36,625 nt of DNA from JBOCEF01 sp047610385 (GCA_047610385.1 JBLGAC010000040.1:1-36625); one strand, 5' to 3'. Counted from the stretch's first letter, positions 1 through 8,010 are shown. Notes: generated by a model not told the origin, from the sequence alone. Numbers and translations: made by a program.

Positions 1-74
1 TGATGCAGGTCCTCGCACGCGCTTGCGGCCATGCCAGCCTGTCTGATTTCTGCCATTCCGACATCACCGCCTAG
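1..74 (+). CDS. 3' end of a glutamate-synthase-like (FMN domain) protein, partial
   Basis: An open frame enters from the left edge and ends at the TAG at 72-74, giving about 24 residues. The tail contains LARACGHASL, which resembles the IARACGKSHL segment near the C-terminus of the MgsC protein encoded at 20622-21962. That segment is typical of FMN-binding glutamate-synthase-like proteins. Too little is visible to assign a function, and the family call rests on one short motif. Confidence 0.45.
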   Translation, partial: MQVLARACGHASLSDFCHSDITA

Positions 75-134
75 AAGCGGGAGATGGCGGATCTGAGCGG
101 CGTGCGATTTTCCGGCATCGGCGCCTGGCCGACT

Positions 135-170
135 GCGCCCGCACGCGATCCTCAGGCGCCGTGCGGGCGC
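135..170. terminator. Shared bidirectional terminator hairpin
   Basis: An 11-bp perfect GC-rich inverted repeat (GCGCCCGCACG at 135-145, its complement at 160-170) encloses a 14-nt loop. It lies between two converging genes: the partial gene ending at 74 and the LysR gene ending at 175. There is no clear T-run, so factor-independent termination is probable rather than certain. Confidence 0.6.
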
Positions 171-174
171 GGCC

Positions 175-1071
175 TCAACCCTGCCAGACACTTGGCGGCA
201 CCTTCAGCAGTTCGCGCTGCACCCATTGCCCGGCCTGTCCAAGAACGTGCTCCTCGGTCCACACAAGGTCCAAGCCTTCCAACGCATCGCTTTGCTGAAA
301 GGCATATTCCATCCGAACCAAGCGGCCTGACGTCAGCAGCGTTCTGACGGCGGACAACGGCAACTCCGCCCACCCCAAGCCGCGCAGCACCAGATCGAGG
401 ATCATGTCCGGGCTTTCCGCAAACCAGGTCGTGGCGCTTTTGATCACGCCCACCTGGCCCGGAACATCCCGGGAGCGGCTTCTCAGCACCAACTGCCGGT
501 GCTGCCGCAGGTCCCTGTGCGCAACGCGGTCCAGTTTGGCCAATGGATGCGACTTAATGCAGACGGGCGCCAAGGTCCAATGGCCGACACCGCAGAATTG
601 AAAGCCCGTGGGGTAGTTTTCCTGCTCGGTCATCAGACCCAATGCGGCGCGCCCTTCCTTGAGCAGCGCTGCCGTGTCGTTGGGACCGGTGGTCAGAATT
701 TCCAGCGTCACATGCGGGAATTCATCCGCGAACGCCGCCAGAATATCCAGAACGGGGCCGAGATTGATGCCCTGCTCCACCGCGATGCAAAGATGGTCTT
801 CCACCCCCTCGGACATCGACGTGGCCTTGGCAAAAAACTCACGGTTTCCCGTCAAGATCCCCTTGGCATACGGCAGCAAGGAACGCCCCGCCTCTGTGAG
901 CGTGGGCGATCTGCCGCTGCGGTCGAACAGCTGAAGGCCGGTGTCAATTTCGAGGTTGGAAATCGCAGTTGAGACGGCCGACTGCGCCTTCTCCATGCGC
1001 CGCGCGGCGGCGGAGAAAGATCCAAGCTCGGCCGCCAGTGCGAATGCGCGCAGAGCGTCGGGGGAGGGCAT
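175..1071 (-). CDS. LysR-family transcriptional regulator
   Basis: A 298-residue protein of normal LysR length. The N-terminus (about residues 4-62) is a classic winged helix-turn-helix, with FSAAARRMEKAQSAVSTAIS and LQLFDRSGRSPTLTEAG. It is followed by a periplasmic-binding-protein-like effector domain. The gene is divergent from a PACE-family efflux gene across an 86-bp intergenic region that contains a 7-bp inverted repeat and an 11-bp palindrome, the usual arrangement when a LysR protein controls its neighbour. This mirrors the known aceR/aceI pair of Acinetobacter. The effector is unknown. A hairpin immediately downstream probably terminates the transcript. Confidence 0.9.
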   Translation of the reverse strand: MPSPDALRAFALAAELGSFSAAARRMEKAQSAVSTAISNLEIDTGLQLFDRSGRSPTLTEAGRSLLPYAKGILTGNREFFAKATSMSEGVEDHLCIAVEQGINLGPVLDILAAFADEFPHVTLEILTTGPNDTAALLKEGRAALGLMTEQENYPTGFQFCGVGHWTLAPVCIKSHPLAKLDRVAHRDLRQHRQLVLRSRSRDVPGQVGVIKSATTWFAESPDMILDLVLRGLGWAELPLSAVRTLLTSGRLVRMEYAFQQSDALEGLDLVWTEEHVLGQAGQWVQRELLKVPPSVWQG

Positions 1072-1078
1072 GGCAAAC

Positions 1079-1130
1079 CTATCTGATAATCAGTTGCATA
1101 TTGACTGGATATACGCCTTAATCCAGATAG
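1079..1130. promoter_or_regulatory. Candidate LysR operator region between LysR and PACE genes
   Basis: CTATCTG at 1079-1085 and its perfect complement CAGATAG at 1124-1130 flank the intergenic centre. The palindrome CTGATAATCAG lies at 1083-1093. LysR regulators usually bind such dyads in a divergent promoter. Which half is the recognition site is not determined. Confidence 0.45.
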
Positions 1131-1157
1131 AAGCAATCCCAACAAGGGAGTGTTCAG

Positions 1158-1613
1158 ATGTCGACCAAAGTTGTTCAGAGATCGGGAAAAGATCGCCTTC
1201 GCTACATGGTCAGCTTCGAGCTTCTGCTGATGTCGATCTTGATCCCAACCGGCGCGATCCTGCTCGACAAACCGATCGCCGAGATCGGCCTGCTCGGCGC
1301 GGTTCTATCCGCCAAGGCGATGCTTCTGGGGCTGGCCTACAACTGGGCGTTCGACCAGGTTGACGCGCGTGCCGGGCGGATTTCCAGCCAACGATCGCAT
1401 GTCGGGCGGATCGTGCATGCATTGGGCTTTGATGTCTCGCTGACGCTGACCTCTTTGCCGTTCTATGTCTTTTGGTTGCAGATCAGCGTGTTGGAGGCGC
1501 TTGCCGCGGACCTCGTCATCACGTCCTTCGTCGTGGCCTTCACATATGCATTCACGCTGGCCTATGACAAAGCCTTCCCGGTGCAGCAAAGGCTTTGCTT
1601 GGCACAGGCCTGA
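1158..1613 (+). CDS. PACE-family efflux transporter (AceI-like)
   Basis: A 151-residue integral membrane protein with four hydrophobic segments arranged as two bacterial-transmembrane-pair repeats. Recognisable PACE landmarks are an acidic residue in the first membrane helix (SFELLLM), the YNWAFDQV segment after helix 2, and the RIVHALGFD segment opening helix 3 (often GFE in relatives). The family exports chlorhexidine, acriflavine and, in some members, polyamines, using the proton gradient. The substrate here is unknown. A strong ribosome site (AAGGGAG) precedes the ATG. A divergent LysR gene is the likely regulator. A 9-bp inverted repeat (1568-1597) lies inside the last codons. Confidence 0.85.
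   Translation: MSTKVVQRSGKDRLRYMVSFELLLMSILIPTGAILLDKPIAEIGLLGAVLSAKAMLLGLAYNWAFDQVDARAGRISSQRSHVGRIVHALGFDVSLTLTSLPFYVFWLQISVLEALAADLVITSFVVAFTYAFTLAYDKAFPVQQRLCLAQA
1568..1597 (+). terminator. Hairpin at the 3' end of the PACE gene
   Basis: CAAAGCCTT (1568-1576) and AAGGCTTTG (1589-1597) form a perfect 9-bp stem with a 12-nt loop. It sits inside the last codons and has no clean T-run behind it. A role in termination or transcript protection is only inferred. Confidence 0.3.
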
Positions 1614-1681
1614 CCGGTCAATACATGGTGCTGCGCCCCCCGTGAGTTGGGGCGTGCTGACCGCGCGCGAAAGGCACGGTC

Positions 1682-2104
1682 ATGAACAATCGAACGCTGA
1701 ACGCCATGATCAGGGCCGTCTTGGCCACGCTCGCGCTTGCCACCTGCGCGCCTGTGGACAGCGGATCCGCCCCGCCCGCCATCAGCAATTCTTTGAACGA
1801 TCCGTCGCAGCACAGGCGTTGTTTCGATCCGCGCCGCGGCATCGTCTACGCACACAGTACCTACACGCTTAGCTGCCTCTCGCCCGATTACCAAATCAGC
1901 AAGTCGGATTTCGATGCTTTGGCGCGCGGAGAGCGCTTTGAATCGGCCCGGCTGCCGTCAAACCAGAACGACACAACCGTGACGGATCGCTGCTATGAAA
2001 AAACGTCCTGGCATCGCCCCGACCTGGCGCGATCCGACGGGCTGGGGTGCGACCCGCCCGCCTATCGGGTGTCTGAGGCCGAGCATCGAAAGCGCGCACG
2101 CTGA
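1682..2104 (+). CDS. Small putative secreted or lipoprotein of unknown function
   Basis: I do not recognise this 140-residue protein. Its first 25 residues look like an export signal: a short basic stretch, then a hydrophobic core ending LALATC. The Cys could be a lipoprotein attachment site, although Thr just before it is unusual for a lipobox. Four more cysteines (in RRCFDP, LSCLSP, DRCYEK and LGCDPP) suggest an extracytoplasmic disulfide-stabilised protein. An AAGG ribosome site precedes the ATG. The gene is 68 bp downstream of the PACE gene on the same strand and converges on tmoV. The coding call rests on the signal-like N-terminus and start context. Confidence 0.5.
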   Translation: MNNRTLNAMIRAVLATLALATCAPVDSGSAPPAISNSLNDPSQHRRCFDPRRGIVYAHSTYTLSCLSPDYQISKSDFDALARGERFESARLPSNQNDTTVTDRCYEKTSWHRPDLARSDGLGCDPPAYRVSEAEHRKRAR

Positions 2105-2181
2105 CATGCGACTTTCGGCGGTTGAAGGTTGTCCGCGCCTTACCGCAAAACCGGCATGGCGAAGCGGCGCAAGCGGCCCTG

Positions 2182-4125
2182 TCAGTCGGGCAGGCCCAGC
2201 TTGGATTTCCGGTCGCTCGACCATTTCAGGATGATCAGATCGAAGGTCAGCGCCATCAGCGCCACGCAGATCCCCAGCACGAAGTTCTTGCCCAGATCGG
2301 TGCCTGCGAGGGTGCGCTGCAGCTCCTGCCCCAGATCCTGGGTGCCGATGAAGGCGGCGATGATCACCATGAAGAACGCGAACATGATCGCCTGATTGAA
2401 CCCCACCGCCATGGTCGGCAGCGCCAGCGGCAGCTGCACTTTCCACAGCTTTTGCATCCGCGTGGCACCCGCCATGTCGGCGGCTTCCAGCATCTCAAGG
2501 GGGACGATGCGCAGGCCCTCGATGGTGTAGCGGGTCAACGGCACCATCGCGAAGATCAAGATTGAGAAGATCACCGCCACGTCGGTGATCCCGAACAGCA
2601 TGATCGCGGGGATCAGATACACAAAGCTGGGGAAGGTCTGCGCCGTGTCGCAGGCCAGCAGCACGCGGCGGGACCATGTCTCAGAGCGCGCGGCGGCGAT
2701 GCCCAAAGGCAGGCCGATCAGCATCGCCAGCGCCACGGCCGAGATGACCGAATAAAGCGTGATGACCGAGCGGTCCCACCATCCCGACATCGCCACGAAG
2801 CCGAAGAACAGCGCCGCCAGCACCGCTTGCCGGCGCCCGGCCATCCAATAGGCGAACGCCACGATCGCCAGAATGAACGCGGGCGTCGGGATCGACAGCA
2901 GGAAATTGCGGAACGGGATCAGGATTTCGACATTCAGGAACGCGCGCAGGAAGCCGGTGACGGATTTGACGGCATCTATGCTCAGGAACCCTTTGATGAG
3001 CTCGTCCATCTCCTTGCCCTTGCTGAAGTTCTGCTTGCGCCCGATCTCAGCGGCGACGTCGACGAACTGCGCCACGATGCAGAAAAACACGAAGGCGCCG
3101 ACGGCGACCACCAAGGTCAGATGGCGCCTCCACCACGGGGTTCCGCGGTCAAAATGCCGGGGCTGCTTGACCACCCATGCTTTGGACATGCGATCCAACA
3201 TCACGGCGATCAGCACGATGGTCACGCCGATTTCGAACGACCGGCCCAGCTTGAAGCTGCCCATCATCGCCAGCAGTTTGGCCCCAAGGCCGGGCATGCC
3301 GATGAAGGCGGTCAGCACCACCATGGCCAAGCACAGCATGATCACCTGATTGACGCCGACCAGAATTTCAGTGCGGGCCGAGGGCAGATAGACGTGGCGC
3401 AGCAATTGCATCCGCGTGCAGCCGCTCATATGCCCGGCCTCGATCACTTCGACCGAGACTTTTTGCAGCCCCAGCGTCGTCATCAGGATCATCGGCGGGA
3501 TTGCATAGATCGTGGTCGCCACCGCGCCCGCCGTCGGCCCGACCTTGAAGAAGATCACCGCCGGCAGAAGATAGGTAAAGAACGGCAGCGTCTGCAGCAC
3601 CGACAGCACCGGCTTGATCACCCGGTTGACCCAAGGGTATTTCCACGCGGCGATGCCCAGCGACAGGCCGATCACGAAGGCCAGCGGCACCGCGACGGCG
3701 AGCACGGACATCGTCTCCATCGCGATTTTCCATTGGCCGATCAGCGCGGTCCAGATGAACGTGCCCGCCCCCAACAGCGCTATGCGCCACCCGCCCAGGT
3801 AATAGCCGATCACGCCGGCCACAGCCGCCACGGCGGTCCACGGAACCGGGCCGATATTGGGCCAGCGGCGCTTGCCGTAGAATAGGTTGCCGGTGACGTC
3901 GAGCACCCATTCAAGGCCCCCGGTGAACGCTCGCGTCAGGGTCAGCAGCCCCAGATCGTCCTTCACGAAGTTGAAAATCGCATCCAGCCACGTGGCGAAA
4001 GCCGGAACCATCGCTTCGGGCACCCGGTGCAGCGAAGCGGGCAGAACCCCAGAGAATTGCATCGCCGTCAGCACGACCACCGCCAACAGGAAGCACAGCG
4101 CGAGAGGGCCGCGGCTGGCGCTCAT
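2182..4125 (-). CDS. tmoV: TMAO-type ABC transporter permease, two fused permease modules (TmoV)
   Basis: A protein of about 647 residues with two complete binding-protein-dependent permease modules in tandem (roughly residues 130-320 and 450-640) and extra N-terminal helices. Each module has an EAA loop contacting the ATPase: EAGHMSGCTRMQLL near residue 230 and EAADMAGATRMQKL near 549. This fused architecture is known from TmoV, the permease of the trimethylamine N-oxide importer, and from related glycine-betaine systems. It is the last gene of tmoX-tmoW-tmoV. Its ATG at 4125 overlaps the tmoW stop as TGATG; a GTG three bases upstream is an alternative start. The substrate call comes from the surrounding amine genes. 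Confidence 0.85.
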   Translation of the reverse strand: MSASRGPLALCFLLAVVVLTAMQFSGVLPASLHRVPEAMVPAFATWLDAIFNFVKDDLGLLTLTRAFTGGLEWVLDVTGNLFYGKRRWPNIGPVPWTAVAAVAGVIGYYLGGWRIALLGAGTFIWTALIGQWKIAMETMSVLAVAVPLAFVIGLSLGIAAWKYPWVNRVIKPVLSVLQTLPFFTYLLPAVIFFKVGPTAGAVATTIYAIPPMILMTTLGLQKVSVEVIEAGHMSGCTRMQLLRHVYLPSARTEILVGVNQVIMLCLAMVVLTAFIGMPGLGAKLLAMMGSFKLGRSFEIGVTIVLIAVMLDRMSKAWVVKQPRHFDRGTPWWRRHLTLVVAVGAFVFFCIVAQFVDVAAEIGRKQNFSKGKEMDELIKGFLSIDAVKSVTGFLRAFLNVEILIPFRNFLLSIPTPAFILAIVAFAYWMAGRRQAVLAALFFGFVAMSGWWDRSVITLYSVISAVALAMLIGLPLGIAAARSETWSRRVLLACDTAQTFPSFVYLIPAIMLFGITDVAVIFSILIFAMVPLTRYTIEGLRIVPLEMLEAADMAGATRMQKLWKVQLPLALPTMAVGFNQAIMFAFFMVIIAAFIGTQDLGQELQRTLAGTDLGKNFVLGICVALMALTFDLIILKWSSDRKSKLGLPD

Positions 4126-5144
4126 CACCGGGCCCCGACGAGGATGTCGAGGGCATCTTCACGGCGCATCGCGCCGATGATCCGGCCGTCCCGGGCGATG
4201 GGGATGGCCGTGCGCGCGTCATGCACCAGCAGTTTGGCCAGCGCATGGATGGTGGCGGCGGCGTCGACCGGCTCGCCCTCGGCCGTCAGATCGGGCCGGG
4301 CCAGCACGCCCGCGCGCACCACATGGGCCTTGTCGATGTCTTCGGTGAACCTGCGCACATAGTCGGTGGCCGGGTTCAGCACGATCTGATCGGGGGTGTC
4401 GCATTGCTCGATCGCGCCGTCTTTCATGATCGCGATGCGGTCCGCGAGGCGCAGCGCCTCGTCGAAATCATGGGTGATGAACACGATGGTTTTGCCCAGC
4501 ATCCCCTGAAGCCGCAGAAACTCGTCCTGCATTTCGCGCCGGATCAACGGGTCGAGGGCAGAGAACGGCTCATCCAAAAACCAGATGTCAGGCTCGATCG
4601 CCAGACTGCGGGCGATGCCGACGCGCTGCTGCTGGCCGCCCGAAAGCTCCCGCGGGAAGTATTCCTCGCGCCCTTCCAGCCCCACCAGCTTGACCACTTC
4701 AAGCGCGCGTTCGCGGCGGGCGTGCTTGTCCTGGCCGCGCATTTCCAGCGGAAAGGCGACGTTCTCCAGCACCGTGCGGTGGGGCAGCAGGCCGAAGCTT
4801 TGGAACACCATGCCCATCTTGCTGCGGCGCAGCTCGATCAGTTCCTTTTCCGAAAGCGCCATGATGTCCTGGCCCTCGACCTCGATCACCCCGCCGGTGA
4901 TTTCATGCAGGCGCGAGAAACAGCGCACCAACGTCGATTTGCCCGACCCAGACAGCCCCATGATCACCAGCATCTCGCCGCGCATCACGTCGATCGAGAC
5001 ATCGCGCACGCCGGCAATGTAGCCGTCGGCGCGGATCGCGTCGAAATCGCGGTCGGCGGGCATGTTGGCCAGATAGGCCTCAGCATTGTGTCCGAACATC
5101 TTCCAGACGTTTTTGGCCGAAATCACGGGCATGTCGGAGGTCAT
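4125..5144 (-). CDS. tmoW: TMAO-type ABC transporter ATP-binding protein (TmoW)
   Basis: A 339-residue ATPase of the proline/glycine-betaine class. It shows Walker A GLSGSGKST (residues 63-71), signature LSGGQQQR (167-174), Walker B IWFLDEP (187-193) and the switch HDFDEA. A C-terminal extension of about 80 residues resembles a regulatory CBS-like domain. The ATG at 5144 is chosen because AGGA sits at a good distance upstream. A longer frame to 5174 would run into the hairpin between tmoX and tmoW and gives unconserved sequence. It energises uptake through TmoV with TmoX as binding protein. Confidence 0.88.
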   Translation of the reverse strand: MTSDMPVISAKNVWKMFGHNAEAYLANMPADRDFDAIRADGYIAGVRDVSIDVMRGEMLVIMGLSGSGKSTLVRCFSRLHEITGGVIEVEGQDIMALSEKELIELRRSKMGMVFQSFGLLPHRTVLENVAFPLEMRGQDKHARRERALEVVKLVGLEGREEYFPRELSGGQQQRVGIARSLAIEPDIWFLDEPFSALDPLIRREMQDEFLRLQGMLGKTIVFITHDFDEALRLADRIAIMKDGAIEQCDTPDQIVLNPATDYVRRFTEDIDKAHVVRAGVLARPDLTAEGEPVDAAATIHALAKLLVHDARTAIPIARDGRIIGAMRREDALDILVGAR

Positions 5145-5165
5145 GGTCCATCCTGCGTAAAGGTG

Positions 5166-5195
5166 AGGCCCCACCCAATGTCTCAGATGGGGCCT
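5166..5195 (-). terminator. Intercistronic hairpin between tmoX and tmoW
   Basis: AGGCCCC at 5166-5172 pairs with GGGGCCT at 5189-5195. The hairpin lies in the 79-bp gap between the tmoX stop and the tmoW start. Such partial terminators or RNA-stabilising hairpins are common after binding-protein genes and would give more TmoX than TmoW/TmoV. The function is inferred from position. Confidence 0.55.
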
Positions 5196-5223
5196 TCTTG
5201 CGTGTCAGCCTAGCGGAGTTGGA

Positions 5224-6165
5224 TCAGTTCACCCAAGCTTTCCAGACGCCTTCGTTCGCTTCCAGCCACGCTTCGGCGGCCTCGTCCGGTTCCATTTCGT
5301 CGACATCGACGAATTTGGCCATCTGGGCGATCTGCGGGTTGGTGAACGAGATTTTGGTCAGCACGCTGTAAGCGTCCGGCCATTTCGCTTCCATCCCGTC
5401 CCAGGCGGCCTTTTTCAGGTAGCCCTTGGCCGGGTTGCCGCAGTCATAAAGCGCGTCGGGGTTCGGACCGACCGAGGGGTCCTTGTCGCAACCTTCGACC
5501 CATTCGGGGAATTCCACGAACTCGCCGGGCCAGACGGCTTCGGCGAAATTGGGCGTCCAGTTGAACACCACGACCGGCTTTTTGTCGGCCTCGGCGGCGC
5601 CGATTTCGGCCCAAAGCGCGGCGGCGGAGCCTGCGTTGACCACCACGAAGTTCATGTTCAGCGCCACGACGCGTTCCTGACCATGCTTCAGCCAGTCGAC
5701 GGGACCGTCCAGATAGCGGCCCTTGTCGCCGGTTTCCGCGGTCTTGAAGATCTCGGCGCAATCGTTAAGCGCCTCCCAGTTCGGCAGGCCCGGGCAGGCG
5801 TCCTTGGTCCACATCGGGTACCACCAGTCTTCGCGCGTGACCGCGTCGTGGTCGCCCGCATCGACGATGCCGCCCTTTTCCAAGGCCGCGCGGTAGGACG
5901 CGCCGAACGCGCCTTCCCAGACCTCAAGCTCTAGCGTCACGTCGCCCAGCCGCACGGACTCGTAAACCGCCTGGCTGTCGGTGGTGACGTATTCGACGTT
6001 GGCGCCCATGCTCTCGAAGATCTGGCCGACCACGTTCGACATCACGATCTGCGACGACCAGTTGTGGATCGGGATGACGATCGGGTCGCTGCTGTCCGCA
6101 GCGAGCGCGGTGAAGGGTGCGGCCGCCAAAGCGCCGATCACCAATGCTGTCGATGTATATTTCAT
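5224..6165 (-). CDS. tmoX: TMAO-type ABC transporter substrate-binding protein (TmoX)
   Basis: A 313-residue periplasmic protein with a clear signal peptide, probably cut after TALA (residue 22). The mature part is an OpuAC-type quaternary-amine binding fold. Several tryptophans are placed to build an aromatic cage for a methylated ammonium group (W36, W83, W114/W115, W203), and four cysteines (in DACPG, NDCAE, EGCDK and YDCGN) could form two disulfides. The start has a GGGAGG ribosome site. It is first in tmoXWV and divergent from mgdA. Glycine betaine or choline are alternative substrates, but TMAO is favoured because tmm, tdm and dmm are all in the same island. Confidence 0.85.
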   Translation of the reverse strand: MKYTSTALVIGALAAAPFTALAADSSDPIVIPIHNWSSQIVMSNVVGQIFESMGANVEYVTTDSQAVYESVRLGDVTLELEVWEGAFGASYRAALEKGGIVDAGDHDAVTREDWWYPMWTKDACPGLPNWEALNDCAEIFKTAETGDKGRYLDGPVDWLKHGQERVVALNMNFVVVNAGSAAALWAEIGAAEADKKPVVVFNWTPNFAEAVWPGEFVEFPEWVEGCDKDPSVGPNPDALYDCGNPAKGYLKKAAWDGMEAKWPDAYSVLTKISFTNPQIAQMAKFVDVDEMEPDEAAEAWLEANEGVWKAWVN

Positions 6166-6229
6166 AATTACCTCCCAGTTTTGGTGCGGTCTGCTTTGCC
6201 GCTTGGGTCGCGCCGGCCGTGGCCAGCGT

Positions 6230-6266
6230 TTTCAGCCATGTCGAAGTTGATGATTCACGGCTGAAA
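6230..6266. promoter_or_regulatory. Inverted repeat in the tmoX/mgdA divergent promoter region
   Basis: TTTCAGCC (6230-6237) and GGCTGAAA (6259-6266) are a perfect 8-bp inverted repeat with a 21-nt spacer. It lies 65 bp upstream of tmoX in the 285-bp region between the divergent transport and dehydrogenase operons. It may be a regulator site or a leader hairpin of the tmoX transcript. Confidence 0.35.
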
Positions 6267-6300
6267 CCGACTTCATCATCCTTGCAGAAATTTCCTCATA

Positions 6301-6315
6301 ATCAAGTTTTTTTCT
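6301..6315 (-). promoter_or_regulatory. Weak copy of the island's shared 15-bp motif (tmoX/mgdA)
   Basis: The minus strand reads AGAAAAAAACTTGAT. It matches eight of the ten positions that are invariant in the three stronger copies (18917, 27139 and 35208). It lies in the most AT-rich part of the divergent region, pointing in the same sense relative to tmoX as the other copies do to mgsA, tdm and fdhB. Its low complexity makes a chance match possible. Confidence 0.3.
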
Positions 6316-6450
6316 TTAGCGTGCTAATTTCCCTACCCCGCCATCGCCCTGAAAAACGACACGCGCGTCCGATCCGGCATAGCTGATGTCGCATTTGAAG
6401 ATCGGCAGACACCCCGAAAGCCTTGATGCTGGGGCAAAGGGGTCTGATCC

Positions 6451-7701
6451 ATGCGTTACTCAGGTTTCAAGGTGATCAAAGAAGCTCTGACCGGGCACAA
6501 AGGCTGGCGTCCGGCTTGGCGCGAACCCGATCCCAAGCCCCATTACGACATCGTGGTCATCGGCGGCGGCGGGCACGGGCTGGCGACGGCGCATTATCTG
6601 GCCAAGGTCTATGATCAGAAAAGCGTCGCGGTCATTGAAAAGGGCTGGATCGGCGGCGGCAATGTCGGGCGCAACACCACGATCATCCGCTCGAACTACC
6701 TCCTCGACGGCAACGAGCCGTTCTATGAGCACTCGTTGCAGCTGTGGGAGGGGTTGGAGCAGGACCTCAACTACAACGCCATGGTCAGCCAGCGCGGGAT
6801 CATGAACCTGATCCATTCCGACGCCCAGCGCGATGCATTCGTGCGGCGTGGCAACGCGATGATCCTGAACGGCGCCGACGCCGAATTGCTCACTGAGGCG
6901 CAGGTGCGCGACGAATACCCGTTCCTGACCTTCGACGACGCCCGCTTTCCCATCAAAGGCGGGCTGGCGCAGCGGCGCGGCGGCACCGTGCGCCATGACG
7001 CGGTCGCTTGGGGCTTTGCGCGCAGCGCCGACAGCCGCGGCGTCGACATCATCCAAAATTGCGAGGTGCTGGGCTTTCGCATCGAAGGGGGCAAATGCCT
7101 CGGGGTGGACACGTCGCGCGGCTTCATCGGCGCAGGCAAGGTCGGCTGCGCGGTTGCAGGCAATTCAGGGCGGTTGATGGCCAAGGCCGGGATGCGCCTG
7201 CCGATCGAAAGCCATGTGCTGCAGGCGTTCGTGTCCGAAGGGCTGAAGCCGCTGCTGCCCGGGGTGATCACCTTCGGCGCCGGGCATTTCTATGTCAGCC
7301 AATCGGACAAGGGCGGGTTGGTGTTCGGCGGCGATCTGGACGGCTACAACTCCTACGCTCAGCGCGGCAATCTTCCCGCGGTTGAGGACGTCTGCGAAGG
7401 CGGCATGGCGATTATGCCGATGATCGGGCGCGCGCGGCTGCTGCGGATGTGGGGCGGCGTGATGGACATGTCGATGGACGGCTCTCCGATCATCGACCGC
7501 ACGCATATCGAGGGCCTCTATTTCAACGGCGGCTGGTGCTATGGCGGCTTCAAGGCGACGCCTGCCTCTGGCCGGTGTTTCGCGCATCTGCTGGCCACCA
7601 ACGCGCCGCACCCCACGGCGGCGGCGTATCGGTTCGACCGGTTCAAAACCGGCCGCATGATCGACGAAAAAGGCGTGGGCAATCAGCCCAATCTGCACTG
7701 A
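6451..7701 (+). CDS. mgdA: N-methylglutamate dehydrogenase subunit A (SoxB-like flavoprotein)
   Basis: A 416-residue FAD-dependent oxidoreductase, homologous to the beta subunit of heterotetrameric sarcosine oxidase. The dinucleotide-binding motif DIVVIGGGGHGLATA spans residues 33-47. RHDAVAW at 181-187 carries a His in the position that holds covalent FMN in SoxB. The protein would oxidise the N-methyl group of N-methylglutamate and pass the methylene carbon to folate in subunit C. The order SoxB-, SoxD-, SoxA-, SoxG-like is the same in sarcosine oxidase and N-methylglutamate dehydrogenase. The mgs and gmaS genes in the island favour the latter. A true sarcosine oxidase cannot be excluded by sequence alone. 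Confidence 0.85.
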   Translation: MRYSGFKVIKEALTGHKGWRPAWREPDPKPHYDIVVIGGGGHGLATAHYLAKVYDQKSVAVIEKGWIGGGNVGRNTTIIRSNYLLDGNEPFYEHSLQLWEGLEQDLNYNAMVSQRGIMNLIHSDAQRDAFVRRGNAMILNGADAELLTEAQVRDEYPFLTFDDARFPIKGGLAQRRGGTVRHDAVAWGFARSADSRGVDIIQNCEVLGFRIEGGKCLGVDTSRGFIGAGKVGCAVAGNSGRLMAKAGMRLPIESHVLQAFVSEGLKPLLPGVITFGAGHFYVSQSDKGGLVFGGDLDGYNSYAQRGNLPAVEDVCEGGMAIMPMIGRARLLRMWGGVMDMSMDGSPIIDRTHIEGLYFNGGWCYGGFKATPASGRCFAHLLATNAPHPTAAAYRFDRFKTGRMIDEKGVGNQPNLH

Positions 7702-7728
7702 CCCCACGACGTTTCGAGGACCTGAGCC

Positions 7729-8010
7729 ATGATCATCGATCACCCCCTTCTGGGCCCCCGCGACAGCGCGGAGTTCGTCTATCTGGGCGATGCGGGCCTG
7801 ATTGACCGCCCTGACCCAGCCACGGCCGAAGGCGACTTCTTCGCCTACGCCTATCTGCGCGACAACCCGGCGGGCGCCCACCGAGAGCTGTGGTTTCACG
7901 AAGGCGGCGACCGATCCTGGCTGGTGGTGACCCGCAACACCCTGACCCATGAGATCACGGCCGTGGAGCTGGCCCGCGACGTTGCCCGGGCGCGGGGGCG
8001 CGGCAAATGA
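7729..8010 (+). CDS. mgdB: N-methylglutamate dehydrogenase subunit B (SoxD-like)
   Basis: A 93-residue protein, small as is normal for SoxD/delta subunits. It aligns with SoxD through EFVYLGDA, YLRDNPAGAHRELWFHEGG and THEI. The protein contains no cysteine, so the zinc-binding cysteines of classical SoxD (N-terminal CxxC and the later Cys) are absent. This hints that it belongs to the Mgd rather than the Sox branch. A GAGGA ribosome site precedes the ATG. The stop overlaps the mgdC start by four bases (ATGA), indicating translational coupling. Confidence 0.85.
   Translation: MIIDHPLLGPRDSAEFVYLGDAGLIDRPDPATAEGDFFAYAYLRDNPAGAHRELWFHEGGDRSWLVVTRNTLTHEITAVELARDVARARGRGK

Noticed and set aside
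2827..3885. 352-residue plus-strand open frame opposite tmoV
   Set aside because: It is antisense to the permease, low complexity in residue types, and without family features. It is a by-product of high GC content.
5145..5174. Longer tmoW start
   Set aside because: The extension overlaps the intercistronic hairpin and lacks a ribosome site, while ATG 5144 has one.
2182..6165. Glycine betaine/proline transporter (ProXWV/OpuA)
   Set aside because: The families overlap, but the fused double permease together with adjacent TMAO catabolic genes matches the TMAO importer better.
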